Source of the DNA: Thermoplasmata archaeon
GTDB lineage: Archaea > Thermoplasmatota > Thermoplasmata > Lutacidiplasmatales > UBA184
Assembly: GCA_022749905.1 (NCBI GenBank)
Contig: JAKIWU010000049.1
Span: 1 to 8,769, forward strand
Direction of reading: 5' to 3'
DNA: 8,769 nt
Translations under genes and position numbers: made by a program
Shown: piece after piece, positions 1 through 7,069 of the stretch
Layout of the letters: the number at the start of each line of letters is the position of its first letter
How positions within the stretch are numbered: the stretch's first letter is position 1
Notes under the pieces: generated by a model
What the model was told of the DNA's origin: nothing
Seen by the model: the letters and a program-made list of their open reading frames with translations, nothing else
Databases searched by the model: none

Positions 1-1251
1 GACCACGTTGCGCGCGAACTCGAGGACGAGGTCGTTGCGTCCTACCGCCTTCGCGGCATCCACAGCCTTGCGGATCTCCGCGACCTCGTGCGAGTGAGCC
101 TTCACGAGGGCCCGATACACCTCGAAGCCCTCGTCGACGCGTCCGGAGGTGAGGAAGAACTCGGCGAGGCCCCGCATCGCCTCCAGGTTGTCCGGGGAGA
201 CCTCGAGGATCTTCTGGCACGCCGAGATCCCGACGTCGAACCGGCGGATCCGTTGGGCGAGCTGGCGGAGCGATTGAAGGTTCGCGAGGTTGCGCGGCTC
301 CCGCTCGAGGATGGTCCGTCGAAGCTGGATCGCGAGATCGGCAGCCTCTCCCGTCCCCTCGATGAGGTCGGCAAGCTCCGCGAGCTCGGGAACCGTGAAC
401 CGGTCGAGGCTCTCGGCGGCGAGCCGGAACTCGGCGATGGCATCGTTCGGGTGCCCGAGCGCTACCTGGAGCCGGCCCGCGATCAGGGCAAGCCGCGGAT
501 CGCCTTGTCGCGCCGCTCGCGCCGGTGCGACCGCATCGAGCGCGGCCTCCACCTGACCGAGGGAGGCGCGAAGCTCGACGCGCGAGAAGAGGAGCTCAGG
601 GTCCTTCGGGGATACCGTGAGGAGGGCCTCGCAGGCGTCGAGCGCCTGCTGGTTCCCACCGTGCGCCCGCGCGAGCTGGAGACAGAGCCTGAGGGCGACG
701 GGATGATTCGGGGCAAGGCGGAGCGCCTTCTCGACGTACTGGGTCGAGGTCGCGTCGAGCTGCTGCGCCCGGAGGTACGCCTCCGCCGCATCGGCCGGTC
801 GTCCGAGGACCTTGAGGCCGTCGCCCATCGTCGCCCAAACTCCCTTGTCATTCGGATCGAGCCGGGCGGCCTCCTCGAGGAGAGGCAGGATCTTCTCGAG
901 ATCCCGGTTCGCGGCGAGGAGGATGAGGGCCTTGTGGTGGAGGAGGGAGGCCTGCCGGGGAGCAAGGGCGAGGCCCACGTCGATCGCGCGGGCGGCGAGA
1001 TCGGGCTGGCTCAGACGGTAGAAGGCCATCGAGGTGACGTCAAGCTGGTGGGCGAGCTCGGGCCCGGCCCCGGCAAGGTCGGGGCGCCGCATCTCCACGA
1101 AGGCGAGGTAGGCCTTCAGTTGCTCGACGAACCGATCCCGGTCATGGGCGGCCTCGGCTTCCTCCGAGGCGCGGAAGAGGAGGCGCGCCTGGTCGATGGG
1201 AGAGGCGAGCCCGGGGTCAGCGGGCGGGCTGAACGGTTGCGATTCGGCCAT
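1..1251 (-). CDS. TPR-repeat protein, partial (C-terminus beyond window)
   Basis: The minus-strand frame is open from the ATG at 1251 to the window edge, giving 417 codons with no stop, so the C-terminus is missing. The protein begins MAESQPFSPPADPGL and is then almost wholly alpha-helical, with repeated 34-residue-like units. Examples are LALAPRQASLLHHKALILLA, LRLAPNHPVALRLCLQLA and ILEVSPDNLEAMRGLAEFF, which carry the A/G-A-P pattern of tetratricopeptide repeats. No signal peptide or membrane segment is visible, so it is probably a cytoplasmic protein-interaction scaffold. Its partner cannot be read from the sequence. A TATA-like box lies about 34 nt upstream of the chosen ATG, consistent with a very short leader. 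The opposite strand is also open over this stretch, but its product has the Arg/Glu/Gly-rich low-complexity look of an antisense shadow. The TPR call is firm; the specific role is unknown. Confidence 0.88.
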   Translation of the reverse strand, partial: MAESQPFSPPADPGLASPIDQARLLFRASEEAEAAHDRDRFVEQLKAYLAFVEMRRPDLAGAGPELAHQLDVTSMAFYRLSQPDLAARAIDVGLALAPRQASLLHHKALILLAANRDLEKILPLLEEAARLDPNDKGVWATMGDGLKVLGRPADAAEAYLRAQQLDATSTQYVEKALRLAPNHPVALRLCLQLARAHGGNQQALDACEALLTVSPKDPELLFSRVELRASLGQVEAALDAVAPARAARQGDPRLALIAGRLQVALGHPNDAIAEFRLAAESLDRFTVPELAELADLIEGTGEAADLAIQLRRTILEREPRNLANLQSLRQLAQRIRRFDVGISACQKILEVSPDNLEAMRGLAEFFLTSGRVDEGFEVYRALVKAHSHEVAEIRKAVDAAKAVGRNDLVLEFARNVV

Positions 1252-1280
1252 CGGAGCAGCCCTACGAAGCCGGCCGACGT

Positions 1281-1289
1281 GAAAATAGG
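1281..1289 (-). promoter_or_regulatory. Putative TATA box for the TPR gene
   Basis: The minus strand reads CCTATTTTC, the most AT-rich patch in the 137-nt divergent gap. Its centre is about 34 nt from the ATG at 1251. Archaeal transcription starts about 25 nt after the TATA centre, so the leader would be only about 8-10 nt. This rests on spacing and composition only. Confidence 0.5.
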
Positions 1290-1360
1290 TTTGGGTCGGA
1301 GCGGAACGGCGGAGCCGGCGTTTCGTGTTCCCTCGCGGTTTCCCGGGGGTCCGCCTCCGT

Positions 1361-1367
1361 CTTATCC
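1361..1367 (+). promoter_or_regulatory. Putative TATA-like box for the HD phosphohydrolase
   Basis: CTTATCC is centred about 25 nt before the GTG at 1389, the spacing expected for a leaderless transcript. A competing signal is a GGGGAGG stretch at 1371-1377 that could act as a Shine-Dalgarno site with long spacing (11 nt). The motif is short and GC-flanked, so confidence is modest. Confidence 0.4.
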
Positions 1368-1388
1368 CGCGGGGAGGCTCCCCGACGC

Positions 1389-2663
1389 GTGCCGAGAAGG
1401 GCCGGCCCGCGGGCCCGAAAATCGATCTTCGATCCGGTCCACGGGGTGCTGACCTTCGAGGGAGCACCGCTCGAGCTGATCGGCGATCCTGCGTTCCAAC
1501 GGTTGTGGGGCATCCGACAGACCGGTCTCGCGCACCTCGTCTTCCCGGGCGCGAACCACACGCGGCTCGAGCACTCGCTCGGCACCTATTGGGTCGCGCG
1601 CACGATGGCGGAGGCGCTCTCTCTCGGTCGACCCGAGGCCCAACTCGTCATGGCCGGAGGCCTGTTGCACGACCTGGGGCACCCGCCCCTCTCGCACACG
1701 CTCGACGGACCGATGGAGGAGGCCCTCGGAGTGAGCCACGAGCAACGGTCGCGCCAGATCGTCCTCGGGTCGGCGGATCCCCTCGCCTCCGCTGAGGTCG
1801 CAGCCTCCGAGATTCCGACGATCCTCGAACGGCACTCGCTCTCCCCCAAGATCGTCGCAGATCTCATCGATCCCCCCAGCCGCGGGGAGAAGCGCCCGCT
1901 CCTGCGCTCGATGCTCCACGGGACGATCGACGCCGATCGGATCGACTACCTTCAAAGGGATGCCTACTACACAGGCGTCGCCCACGGCGCGATCGATGCG
2001 ATCCGCCTCCTCGACACGATCGAGCTCGCGTCGGGGCGGATCGCGTTCGCCGAGAAGGGACGGCACGCCGTGGAGGGGTTCCTCGTCGGTCGGTCTCTGA
2101 TGTATTCGACCGTGTACTATCACAAGACCGTCCGCGCCGCCGAGGTGATGGCGCAGGCCGCCGTCGAACGGCTCCCGGGCTATCCTGGGACCGCGCGCGA
2201 GCTCCTCGCGGGAGCGGACGGGGACCTGTTCGCACGGCTCGCGCGCGAGGGAGGACGACCGGCCGAGATGGCCCGGGCGCTCCGGGAGCGGCACCTCTAC
2301 CGGCGTGTCCACGCGTGGCGGTCGATCTCCCACTCGGCACTGCGACGATTCCGGCGGCTGCGCGACAGCCCCCCCGCGCGGCGCGCCGCGGAACGCGCTG
2401 TGGCAGAACGCTTGGGCGCCGTGGACGGCTCGGTATTGCTCGACCTTTCCGGGCTTGTCGAGCGCGACGCGGAGCGGCAGGACGGTCTCGAGATCGGCGT
2501 CGTCGTCGACGGGAAGATTACCTTCCCTTTCGCTTCGCGGGGCCACTGGCTCGCCCGGATGCTCCACCCAGGGGCTCCGTGGCCGGTCGCCGTCTACGCC
2601 GCGCGCCGCCACGAATCCGAGCTGCGTCGTCTGCTCGTACGGGACCCCGATCTCTTCGGGTAG
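1389..2663 (+). CDS. HD-domain phosphohydrolase (COG1078/SAMHD1-like)
   Basis: This 424-residue protein is a metal-dependent HD-superfamily phosphohydrolase of the dNTPase/SAMHD1-like type, probably acting on nucleotides in the cytoplasm. The N-terminus has the family opening (SIFDPVHGVLTF, then FQRLWGIRQTGLAHLVFPGA). The metal ligands are visible: H57 and H62 in NHTRLEHSLG, the HD pair H94-D95 in LLHDLGHPPLSH with H98 and H103 nearby, and D186 in DADRIDYLQRD. The length fits bacterial and archaeal COG1078 members. The start is GTG; no other plausible start lies upstream, and the conserved domain begins about 12 residues in. It runs divergently from the TPR gene. Its last 146 nt overlap the end of the EVE gene on the other strand. 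The family assignment is strong. The exact substrate is inferred, and no regulatory nucleotide site was identified. Confidence 0.9.
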   Translation: MPRRAGPRARKSIFDPVHGVLTFEGAPLELIGDPAFQRLWGIRQTGLAHLVFPGANHTRLEHSLGTYWVARTMAEALSLGRPEAQLVMAGGLLHDLGHPPLSHTLDGPMEEALGVSHEQRSRQIVLGSADPLASAEVAASEIPTILERHSLSPKIVADLIDPPSRGEKRPLLRSMLHGTIDADRIDYLQRDAYYTGVAHGAIDAIRLLDTIELASGRIAFAEKGRHAVEGFLVGRSLMYSTVYYHKTVRAAEVMAQAAVERLPGYPGTARELLAGADGDLFARLAREGGRPAEMARALRERHLYRRVHAWRSISHSALRRFRRLRDSPPARRAAERAVAERLGAVDGSVLLDLSGLVERDAERQDGLEIGVVVDGKITFPFASRGHWLARMLHPGAPWPVAVYAARRHESELRRLLVRDPDLFG

Positions 2664-3108
2664 CGGCCAGGGAAGGGCCGTCTCCGATCGGAATTCTCTC
2701 GAGGCGAAGGACCGCCTCCCATTCCTGAGCCCGGATGGGCATGACCGAGAGCCGACTCACCCTCACGAGGGGCGAGCCCGCGAACGCGGGAGCGGGGCGA
2801 AGCTCGGCCAGCGTGACCGGGCGTGCGAGCCGCCTCGTCGGGACGAGGGTCACCGACCAACCTCCGTCGGTCGCGGGGTGCGGGTCGGACGCGACCTGCG
2901 CAATCCCCACGACCGCGCGCACGCTCCCGCTCGCGTAGAAGAACGCCCGGTCCCCGCTGCGGAACGAGCGAAGGTGTCGGACCGCAAGCGCGTTCCGGAC
3001 GCCTTCCCACTCGACCGTTCCGTCGCGCTCGAGATCGCCGAACGAATAGTGCGTCGGCTCCTCCTTGAGGAGCCAACGGGCCGGCCTGGCGGGTTCGGAA
3101 GCCGTCAT
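2518..3108 (-). CDS. EVE-domain protein (Thy28-like, PUA-related fold)
   Basis: This 196-residue protein is an EVE domain, a PUA-like fold known to bind modified bases in DNA or RNA. Residues about 11-137 carry the family signature: RWLLKEEPTHYSFGDL, then WEGVRNALAVRHLRSFRSGDRAFFYASG, and later RLSVMPIRAQEWEAVLRLE. The ATG at 3108 is chosen because it overlaps the stop of the preceding KaiC-like gene as ATGA; the longer open frame upstream lies inside that gene. Residues about 138-196 are an unusual extension, Arg/Gly/Ala-rich and ending PAKRKGR. The extension is encoded largely opposite the last codons of the HD gene and has no resemblance to the EVE core. It could be a real basic nucleic-acid-binding tail or the result of a lost stop codon. 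The EVE call is firm; the ligand is not known. Confidence 0.88.
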   Translation of the reverse strand: MTASEPARPARWLLKEEPTHYSFGDLERDGTVEWEGVRNALAVRHLRSFRSGDRAFFYASGSVRAVVGIAQVASDPHPATDGGWSVTLVPTRRLARPVTLAELRPAPAFAGSPLVRVSRLSVMPIRAQEWEAVLRLERIPIGDGPSLAATRRDRGPVRADDAARIRGGARRRRRPATEPLGGASGRASGPAKRKGR

Positions 3109-3872
3109 CCGATCAGGATGCCCTGCGGGGTGATCGCGAACGGTCGGCGCTCGGGATCGTGGGCCGAGCCTCGCATCCGGAGGATCTTCACTTGCCGGAC
3201 GGAACGGTCCCCGATCCACTTCCGCGTCAGGAGGATCTCGCCGCGCGTGAGCACCTCCTCCGGGGTCAGCGTGGTGGGGCTCCCCGGCGTCGCTGTGATG
3301 ATCGTTGTGACCTCGCGCTCGCTCAGGAAGCGGAGCAGCGACTGGATCTCGGTCCGCTCGGCCTGGGGGTCTGTCGAGGCCTTGAGCGTGAAGCGCCGGA
3401 TCGACGAGATCGAATCGACCACGACGCGCGAGAAGGAGGCGTGGGCCATCTGGTTGCGGAGCTTCAGGTGGATCGACTGGATCGAGATGTCATCCTCGCC
3501 CTGCGATTTGCGAGACTCCTGCGAGATCTCGCGCATCGACTTGACATCGCCGAGCGCCCGGATCTCCTGCACGTCGGCGAGACGCTTGAACGCCCGTGTG
3601 CCCGGATTCGCGTCGAGGGTCCGGATCGTGGAGAGATCCCAGCCGAACGCGCGCACGTTCTCGACGATCTCGCTCGGTGGCTCATCGACCGCAACGAGGA
3701 GCACGTCCTCCCCGAGGCGGAGCCCCTCGAGGAGGAAGCGGAGCCCGAGCAGGGTCTTGCCGCTCCCGGTTCCCCCGGTGACGAGATACGGGCGTCCAGG
3801 CCAGAGACCCCCGCCGAGCATCCGGTCGAGCCCGGGGATCCCGGTCGACGCACGGGGAGGTAGCTCGATCAT
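3105..3872 (-). CDS. KaiC-like RecA-superfamily ATPase, compact form
   Basis: This 255-residue protein has one RecA/KaiC domain (COG0467; archaeal KaiC-like/RadA-related). The opening RASTGIPGLDRMLGGGLWPG is typical. Walker A is GGTGSGKT at residues 33-40, the catalytic-acid region is AVDEPPSE at about 61-68, and Walker B is RVVVDS at 149-154. The C-terminal KaiC motif MRGSAHDPERRPFAITPQGI is present. It spans the whole domain with no tail, unlike the upstream paralogue. Where KaiC has two adjacent glutamates this protein has Asp-Glu (D63-E64). Its start overlaps the upstream gene's stop and its stop overlaps the EVE start, both as ATGA, so all three are probably translated together. Known relatives form ATP-driven oligomers in signalling or clock-like switches. 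The role here is inferred to be regulatory; it could partner with the larger paralogue. Confidence 0.9.
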   Translation of the reverse strand: MIELPPRASTGIPGLDRMLGGGLWPGRPYLVTGGTGSGKTLLGLRFLLEGLRLGEDVLLVAVDEPPSEIVENVRAFGWDLSTIRTLDANPGTRAFKRLADVQEIRALGDVKSMREISQESRKSQGEDDISIQSIHLKLRNQMAHASFSRVVVDSISSIRRFTLKASTDPQAERTEIQSLLRFLSEREVTTIITATPGSPTTLTPEEVLTRGEILLTRKWIGDRSVRQVKILRMRGSAHDPERRPFAITPQGILIG

Positions 3873-5881
3873 GAGGCCGGCGCGTCCGAGGGTCCGTCTC
3901 CTCCCTCGCTAGGACCGGGTGCAACGGACTCCTTCGGTTCGTGCGGTTTGGCCGGCTCGGTCGTCGTCGTGTCGCGCGGCGGCGCCTCCTCCACACGCGC
4001 GGCCTCGGGGGGCGGTGCGCCGGCCTGAGCGGAGGTCACCGTCGGTGCCTTCCGACGCGTGGGAGGCTTACGTTTCGGTCGCGGGGTCACAGGCGTGCCG
4101 TCGGCGGGAACTTCCTGTCGCTTCCGCCCTCCCGCGCCTCCCCTGCGTCGGGTTTCCGGCGCTCCGGGAGTGGCAGGGGGTGCGACACGCACGACCGAGG
4201 GCGGCGGATAGCTGCCCCCGGGCGGAACGGATCGGATGGGAGGGCCCGGATCGGCGGGAGCCTCGAGCGGGGTTGGGGCGGGAGGGGCGGCGCTGGGTGT
4301 AACCTCGACCGGTTTCGGCACCTCCGGCGTGGCTATCGGAGGAGATGAAGGCGCTTCCACAGGCGCCGCGGCCGGCGGAACCTCTGAGGGGGAAGTAGGT
4401 CGAGCTTGCGCCGCCGGACGTGGGGCAACCGCTGGCTCCCTGGTTGCCCTCCGCGCTGTCGGCGCCGGCGGTCCCCTCTGCGGGACCGGCGCGACGCGGC
4501 GCGCAGGCAGGGGCGGACGTTGGGGTGCGGATCGCGCCCGCACGGGCGGTAGCGGCCGAGACTCGCCGGCCGTCGACTCTCCGTGTGGCGTGGGCAGGTC
4601 TTCCTTGTGAGGCGCGCCCCGATCGGTGGGAGCGGGGAGCTCCTGTTGGGGGGGTGCCGGCGGCGCAGGCAGGGGTTCCGTGCTCGAGGGTGGGGCCGGA
4701 AGTCGAGGCGAAGGGGGAGAGGGAGCCCTTGGTCCGGCCGAGGCGCGGTCACCCTCGGGTCCGCGGGGCGCGGAATCGGCGGAAGTTCTGCCAATCTCTG
4801 CGACCGCCGCCCGCGCACGTTCGAGGTGGATGGCCGTCCGGTCATCGCGGAGCTCGGGGGCCGGAGGCGTGCCTTGCGGCGGGAGGGGGGATGCCAAAGC
4901 CGGCTCGAGAGCGGGCGCGGTCGGTGGAACCGGGTGTTCGACCGCCAGTGTTGGCGGACTCGGGGTCGGTACGGGCGGGGAAGCGTCTGCGATGAGCCCA
5001 ATGGACTCGGTCACGGCGCCCTCGGCACGCAGGAACGGGGTGACGACCATGTGCGAGTCGCGCGAGATCGTCTGCTCGAGGTTGATGTCGATCCCGGAAG
5101 GCGACATCCTGTACGGATGCAACCGGATGTCGTGGGCGCTGCCCCGGAACTTCTCGACCCCGATCGCCCGCACCGTGGTCTCCTCGAGCTCCCAGCGGAA
5201 GAGCCGGATCTCCCCCCGAGCCAGCAGGCGCTCGGCCATCTCCACATCCTCCACCGGAGCCTCGACGGTGAGGAGCGTCGTTACGCCGAGGTCGGAGAGG
5301 AACCGCAGGAAGGTCTGCGCTCCGACGACCTCGTCGAGGCCCTTCATGCAGAAGTACTGGAGCGCCGTCAAGGAGTCGACCACGAGGCGCGTGTAGTTCC
5401 GCCGCGCCATCTCGGTCTTCAGCGTCTGCTCGAGCGCGCTGAACGTGACCTCGACGCTCACGAGCTCGGGCGTCTTGCGGATCGTGGGCTGAACCTCAGA
5501 GAAGGCGATGGACGAGCGGACCGCGGCGATGTCCTTGAAGGGCGTGCGCTCGTAGCGCATCACATCGGGAATCGCATCGAAGACGAACACGCGATCGAGA
5601 TCCGGGAGGAGTGCGTGATGGTTGATCCGCATCTCGTTGGGCGGTTCCTCGAGCGTCACGAGGAGGACCTTCTCCCCGCGTCGGGCGCCGTCGCAGAGGA
5701 ACTGGAGGGCGAGCTTCGTCTTCCCGGTGCCCGAGGGACCGACGATCAGGTAGGGGCGGTGGGCGACCAAGCCTCCGTGCAGGATGGTGTCGAGGTCCGG
5801 GTTCCCCGTCGAAATCCGCGGCTCCGATGGCGCCGCTATCGTCCCACCCTGACCCAAGGAGGCTCCGGAGCTCGGATTCAC
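3869..5881 (-). CDS. KaiC-like ATPase with long proline-rich disordered tail
   Basis: This protein of about 670 residues joins one KaiC/RecA domain (residues about 22-270) to a tail of about 370 residues rich in Pro, Ala, Ser and Thr. Walker A is GPSGTGKT at 48-55, the catalytic pair is E78-E79 in VTLEEPPNE, Walker B is RLVVDS at 165-170, and the KaiC C-terminal motif is FRGSAHDIRLHPYRMSPSGI. The tail has basic clusters (GGRKRQE and PRPKRKPPTRRKAP) and then a more acidic end. It has no membrane helix and is probably intrinsically disordered. The start is uncertain. GTG at 5881 is chosen because a short leader ORF ends in a GTGA overlap there. TTG at 5857, with GGAG five bases upstream, is the main alternative. 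The frame stays open much further upstream, but that part is antisense to the isomerase. It is first in the operon with the compact KaiC-like and EVE genes. The ATPase call is firm; the output is unknown. Confidence 0.85.
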   Translation of the reverse strand: MNPSSGASLGQGGTIAAPSEPRISTGNPDLDTILHGGLVAHRPYLIVGPSGTGKTKLALQFLCDGARRGEKVLLVTLEEPPNEMRINHHALLPDLDRVFVFDAIPDVMRYERTPFKDIAAVRSSIAFSEVQPTIRKTPELVSVEVTFSALEQTLKTEMARRNYTRLVVDSLTALQYFCMKGLDEVVGAQTFLRFLSDLGVTTLLTVEAPVEDVEMAERLLARGEIRLFRWELEETTVRAIGVEKFRGSAHDIRLHPYRMSPSGIDINLEQTISRDSHMVVTPFLRAEGAVTESIGLIADASPPVPTPSPPTLAVEHPVPPTAPALEPALASPLPPQGTPPAPELRDDRTAIHLERARAAVAEIGRTSADSAPRGPEGDRASAGPRAPSPPSPRLPAPPSSTEPLPAPPAPPQQELPAPTDRGAPHKEDLPTPHGESTAGESRPLPPVRARSAPQRPPLPARRVAPVPQRGPPAPTARRATREPAVAPRPAAQARPTSPSEVPPAAAPVEAPSSPPIATPEVPKPVEVTPSAAPPAPTPLEAPADPGPPIRSVPPGGSYPPPSVVRVAPPATPGAPETRRRGGAGGRKRQEVPADGTPVTPRPKRKPPTRRKAPTVTSAQAGAPPPEAARVEEAPPRDTTTTEPAKPHEPKESVAPGPSEGGDGPSDAPAS

Positions 5882-5901
5882 CTCGCGGGACGGGTTCCCA
5901 T
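5878..5901 (-). CDS. Possible 7-codon leader minigene (MGTRPAR)
   Basis: An ATG at 5901 opens a 7-codon frame whose TGA overlaps the GTG start of the long KaiC-like gene (GTGA). The ATG lies about 26 nt from the centre of a TATA-like box, where a leaderless transcript would begin. A ribosome starting there would finish exactly at the next start. This could be translational coupling or a regulatory leader peptide. It could also be chance: the peptide is too short to judge by composition. Confidence 0.3.
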   Translation of the reverse strand: MGTRPAR

Positions 5902-5923
5902 CCGTCGAGGGACTGAGCGGCCA

Positions 5924-5936
5924 CTTATCAGTTTGG
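5924..5936 (-). promoter_or_regulatory. Putative BRE/TATA for the KaiC-like operon
   Basis: The minus strand reads CCAAACTGATAAG. TGATAAG would be the TATA element and the purine-rich CCAAAC just upstream could serve as the TFB-recognition element. The predicted start of transcription is near 5901, at the ATG of the minigene and 20 nt before the GTG of the KaiC-like gene. Confidence 0.45.
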
Positions 5937-5991
5937 TCGCGGCGAGGGCCGTCTTGCCTGTGGCGCAGCGGCACGCCGGAGTCACCGAGGC

Positions 5992-5999
5992 CAAATACC
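5992..5999 (+). promoter_or_regulatory. Putative TATA box for the isomerase gene
   Basis: CAAATACC is centred 25 nt before the ATG at 6020, matching a leaderless archaeal transcript. This spacing is the reason for preferring 6020 over the ATG at 6053. It shares the 138-nt divergent gap 5882-6019 with the promoter of the KaiC-like operon. Confidence 0.5.
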
Positions 6000-6019
6000 G
6001 GAACGATTCCGTCGGGTCG

Positions 6020-7051
6020 ATGCCTCGAGGGAGCGACGTCGCCGCAGCTCGGATGCGCACCCTCGCCGTGGGATTCCCGGCGCAGCTTCGTGCCGGGTTC
6101 GACCTCGGTCGCGATCTTGCGAGCGGCGTTCCGCGCTCGTCCGGCTCGGCGATCGTCGCAGGTATGGGGGGCAGCGCGATCGCCGCGGACCTCGTCCGGA
6201 GCGTCTCGGACCCCGAGACCGAGCTCGCCCTCGACACCGTGCGTGGGCCGAACCTTCCGGCGCACGTCGGATCGCGCACCATCGTGCTCCTCGCAAGTTA
6301 CTCCGGCAATACCTGGGAGACCCTCTCGGCCTACGACGACGCCGGCCGTAGAGGCGCTTCGAGGATCGCGATCGCGTCCGGCGGAGAGTTGTCGCGCCGG
6401 GCCGAGCACGACCACGTCCCCTTGCTCGTGGTCCCGGAAGGGATCCCCCCGAGGTCCGCCCTCGGCTACATGCTGGGGGGTCTCCTTGGCCTCCTCGACG
6501 CGTTCTTCCCGGAGTCGAACGAGAGACGGATCGCACGGACGGCGGAACACCTCGAGAGACGGCAAACCGAGTTCGCGTCCGCGACCGGCCCGCCTGCTCG
6601 GCTTGCGCGCCGGACCGGTGCCCGATTGCCGTACGTGTATGCCTCCTCGGAGGTCTCCTCGGTCGCTCGACGTTGGGCGACCCAGATCGAGGAGAATGCG
6701 AAACGCCTGGCCCATGCCGACATGCTCCCCGAGCTTCTGCACAATGCCATCATCGCCTGGGACGCGGTTTCTCGCGCCCATGCTCCGCGGGCCTCCGTGA
6801 TCCTCCTCGATCCCATCGGGGCCGCGGGCGCTGCCTCCGCTGGCGCGCAGTACCTCGACCGCCTGTTGCACCGTCGAGGCATCCTCGTGGACAGGGTCCG
6901 GTTTCCCGACGAAGATCGTCTCGTGGCGATCGCGGAAGCCGTGTCCTTCGGGGACCACTTCAGCCTCTTTCTGGCCCACGGGGCCCAGGTCGACCCTATG
7001 GAAGTTCGCGCGATCGACCGGATGAAGCGGACACTCCGGACTCCCGGATGA
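6020..7051 (+). CDS. Bifunctional phosphoglucose/phosphomannose isomerase
   Basis: This 343-residue SIS-domain enzyme interconverts glucose-6-phosphate or mannose-6-phosphate with fructose-6-phosphate in sugar-phosphate metabolism, in the cytoplasm. The first SIS domain shows VAGMGGSAIAADL (residues about 46-58) and the phosphate-binding loop ASYSGNTWETL (about 92-102). RSALGYMLGGLLGLL follows. The catalytic region IEENAKRLAHADMLPELLHNAIIAWD gives E225 and H241 as the likely counterparts of the essential Glu and His of archaeal PGI/PMI enzymes. The length fits the family. ATG at 6020 fits a TATA-like box 25 nt upstream; ATG at 6053 would also keep the domain. The stop TGA is followed at once by TAG. 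The frame is open far upstream, but that part is antisense to the KaiC-like gene. One small oddity is Trp in the loop where the usual motif is SYSGNTEET. The assignment is strong. Confidence 0.9.
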   Translation: MPRGSDVAAARMRTLAVGFPAQLRAGFDLGRDLASGVPRSSGSAIVAGMGGSAIAADLVRSVSDPETELALDTVRGPNLPAHVGSRTIVLLASYSGNTWETLSAYDDAGRRGASRIAIASGGELSRRAEHDHVPLLVVPEGIPPRSALGYMLGGLLGLLDAFFPESNERRIARTAEHLERRQTEFASATGPPARLARRTGARLPYVYASSEVSSVARRWATQIEENAKRLAHADMLPELLHNAIIAWDAVSRAHAPRASVILLDPIGAAGAASAGAQYLDRLLHRRGILVDRVRFPDEDRLVAIAEAVSFGDHFSLFLAHGAQVDPMEVRAIDRMKRTLRTPG

Positions 7052-7069
7052 TAGCCTGCTGCGCATACG

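Noticed and set aside
88..1452. Long plus-strand open frame opposite the TPR gene
   Set aside because: Its product is Arg/Glu/Gly-rich low complexity with no recognisable domain. The minus strand gives clear TPR repeats over the same bases and runs to the window edge.
1362..2612. Minus-strand open frame of about 416 codons opposite the HD gene
   Set aside because: It has an antisense-shadow composition and no motif, and it would cover the HD metal-binding residues encoded on the plus strand.
3159..3863. Plus-strand frame opposite the compact KaiC-like gene
   Set aside because: The minus strand encodes intact Walker A and Walker B motifs here; the plus product is Arg/Asp/Glu-rich and unrecognisable.
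3900..4980. Repeats in the GC-rich proline tail region as a CRISPR or tandem array
   Set aside because: There are no regularly spaced identical repeats. The pattern is explained by Pro/Ala/Arg codon bias in one continuous frame.
4583..6019. Upstream extension of the isomerase frame
   Set aside because: It is antisense to the KaiC-like domain and its tail, and the isomerase family normally begins about 30-50 residues before the MGGS motif, which fits ATG 6020.
5882..7066. N-terminal extension of the large KaiC-like frame
   Set aside because: This part lies antisense to the isomerase, whose SIS motifs and catalytic residues are clear, and it contains no domain before the KaiC core.
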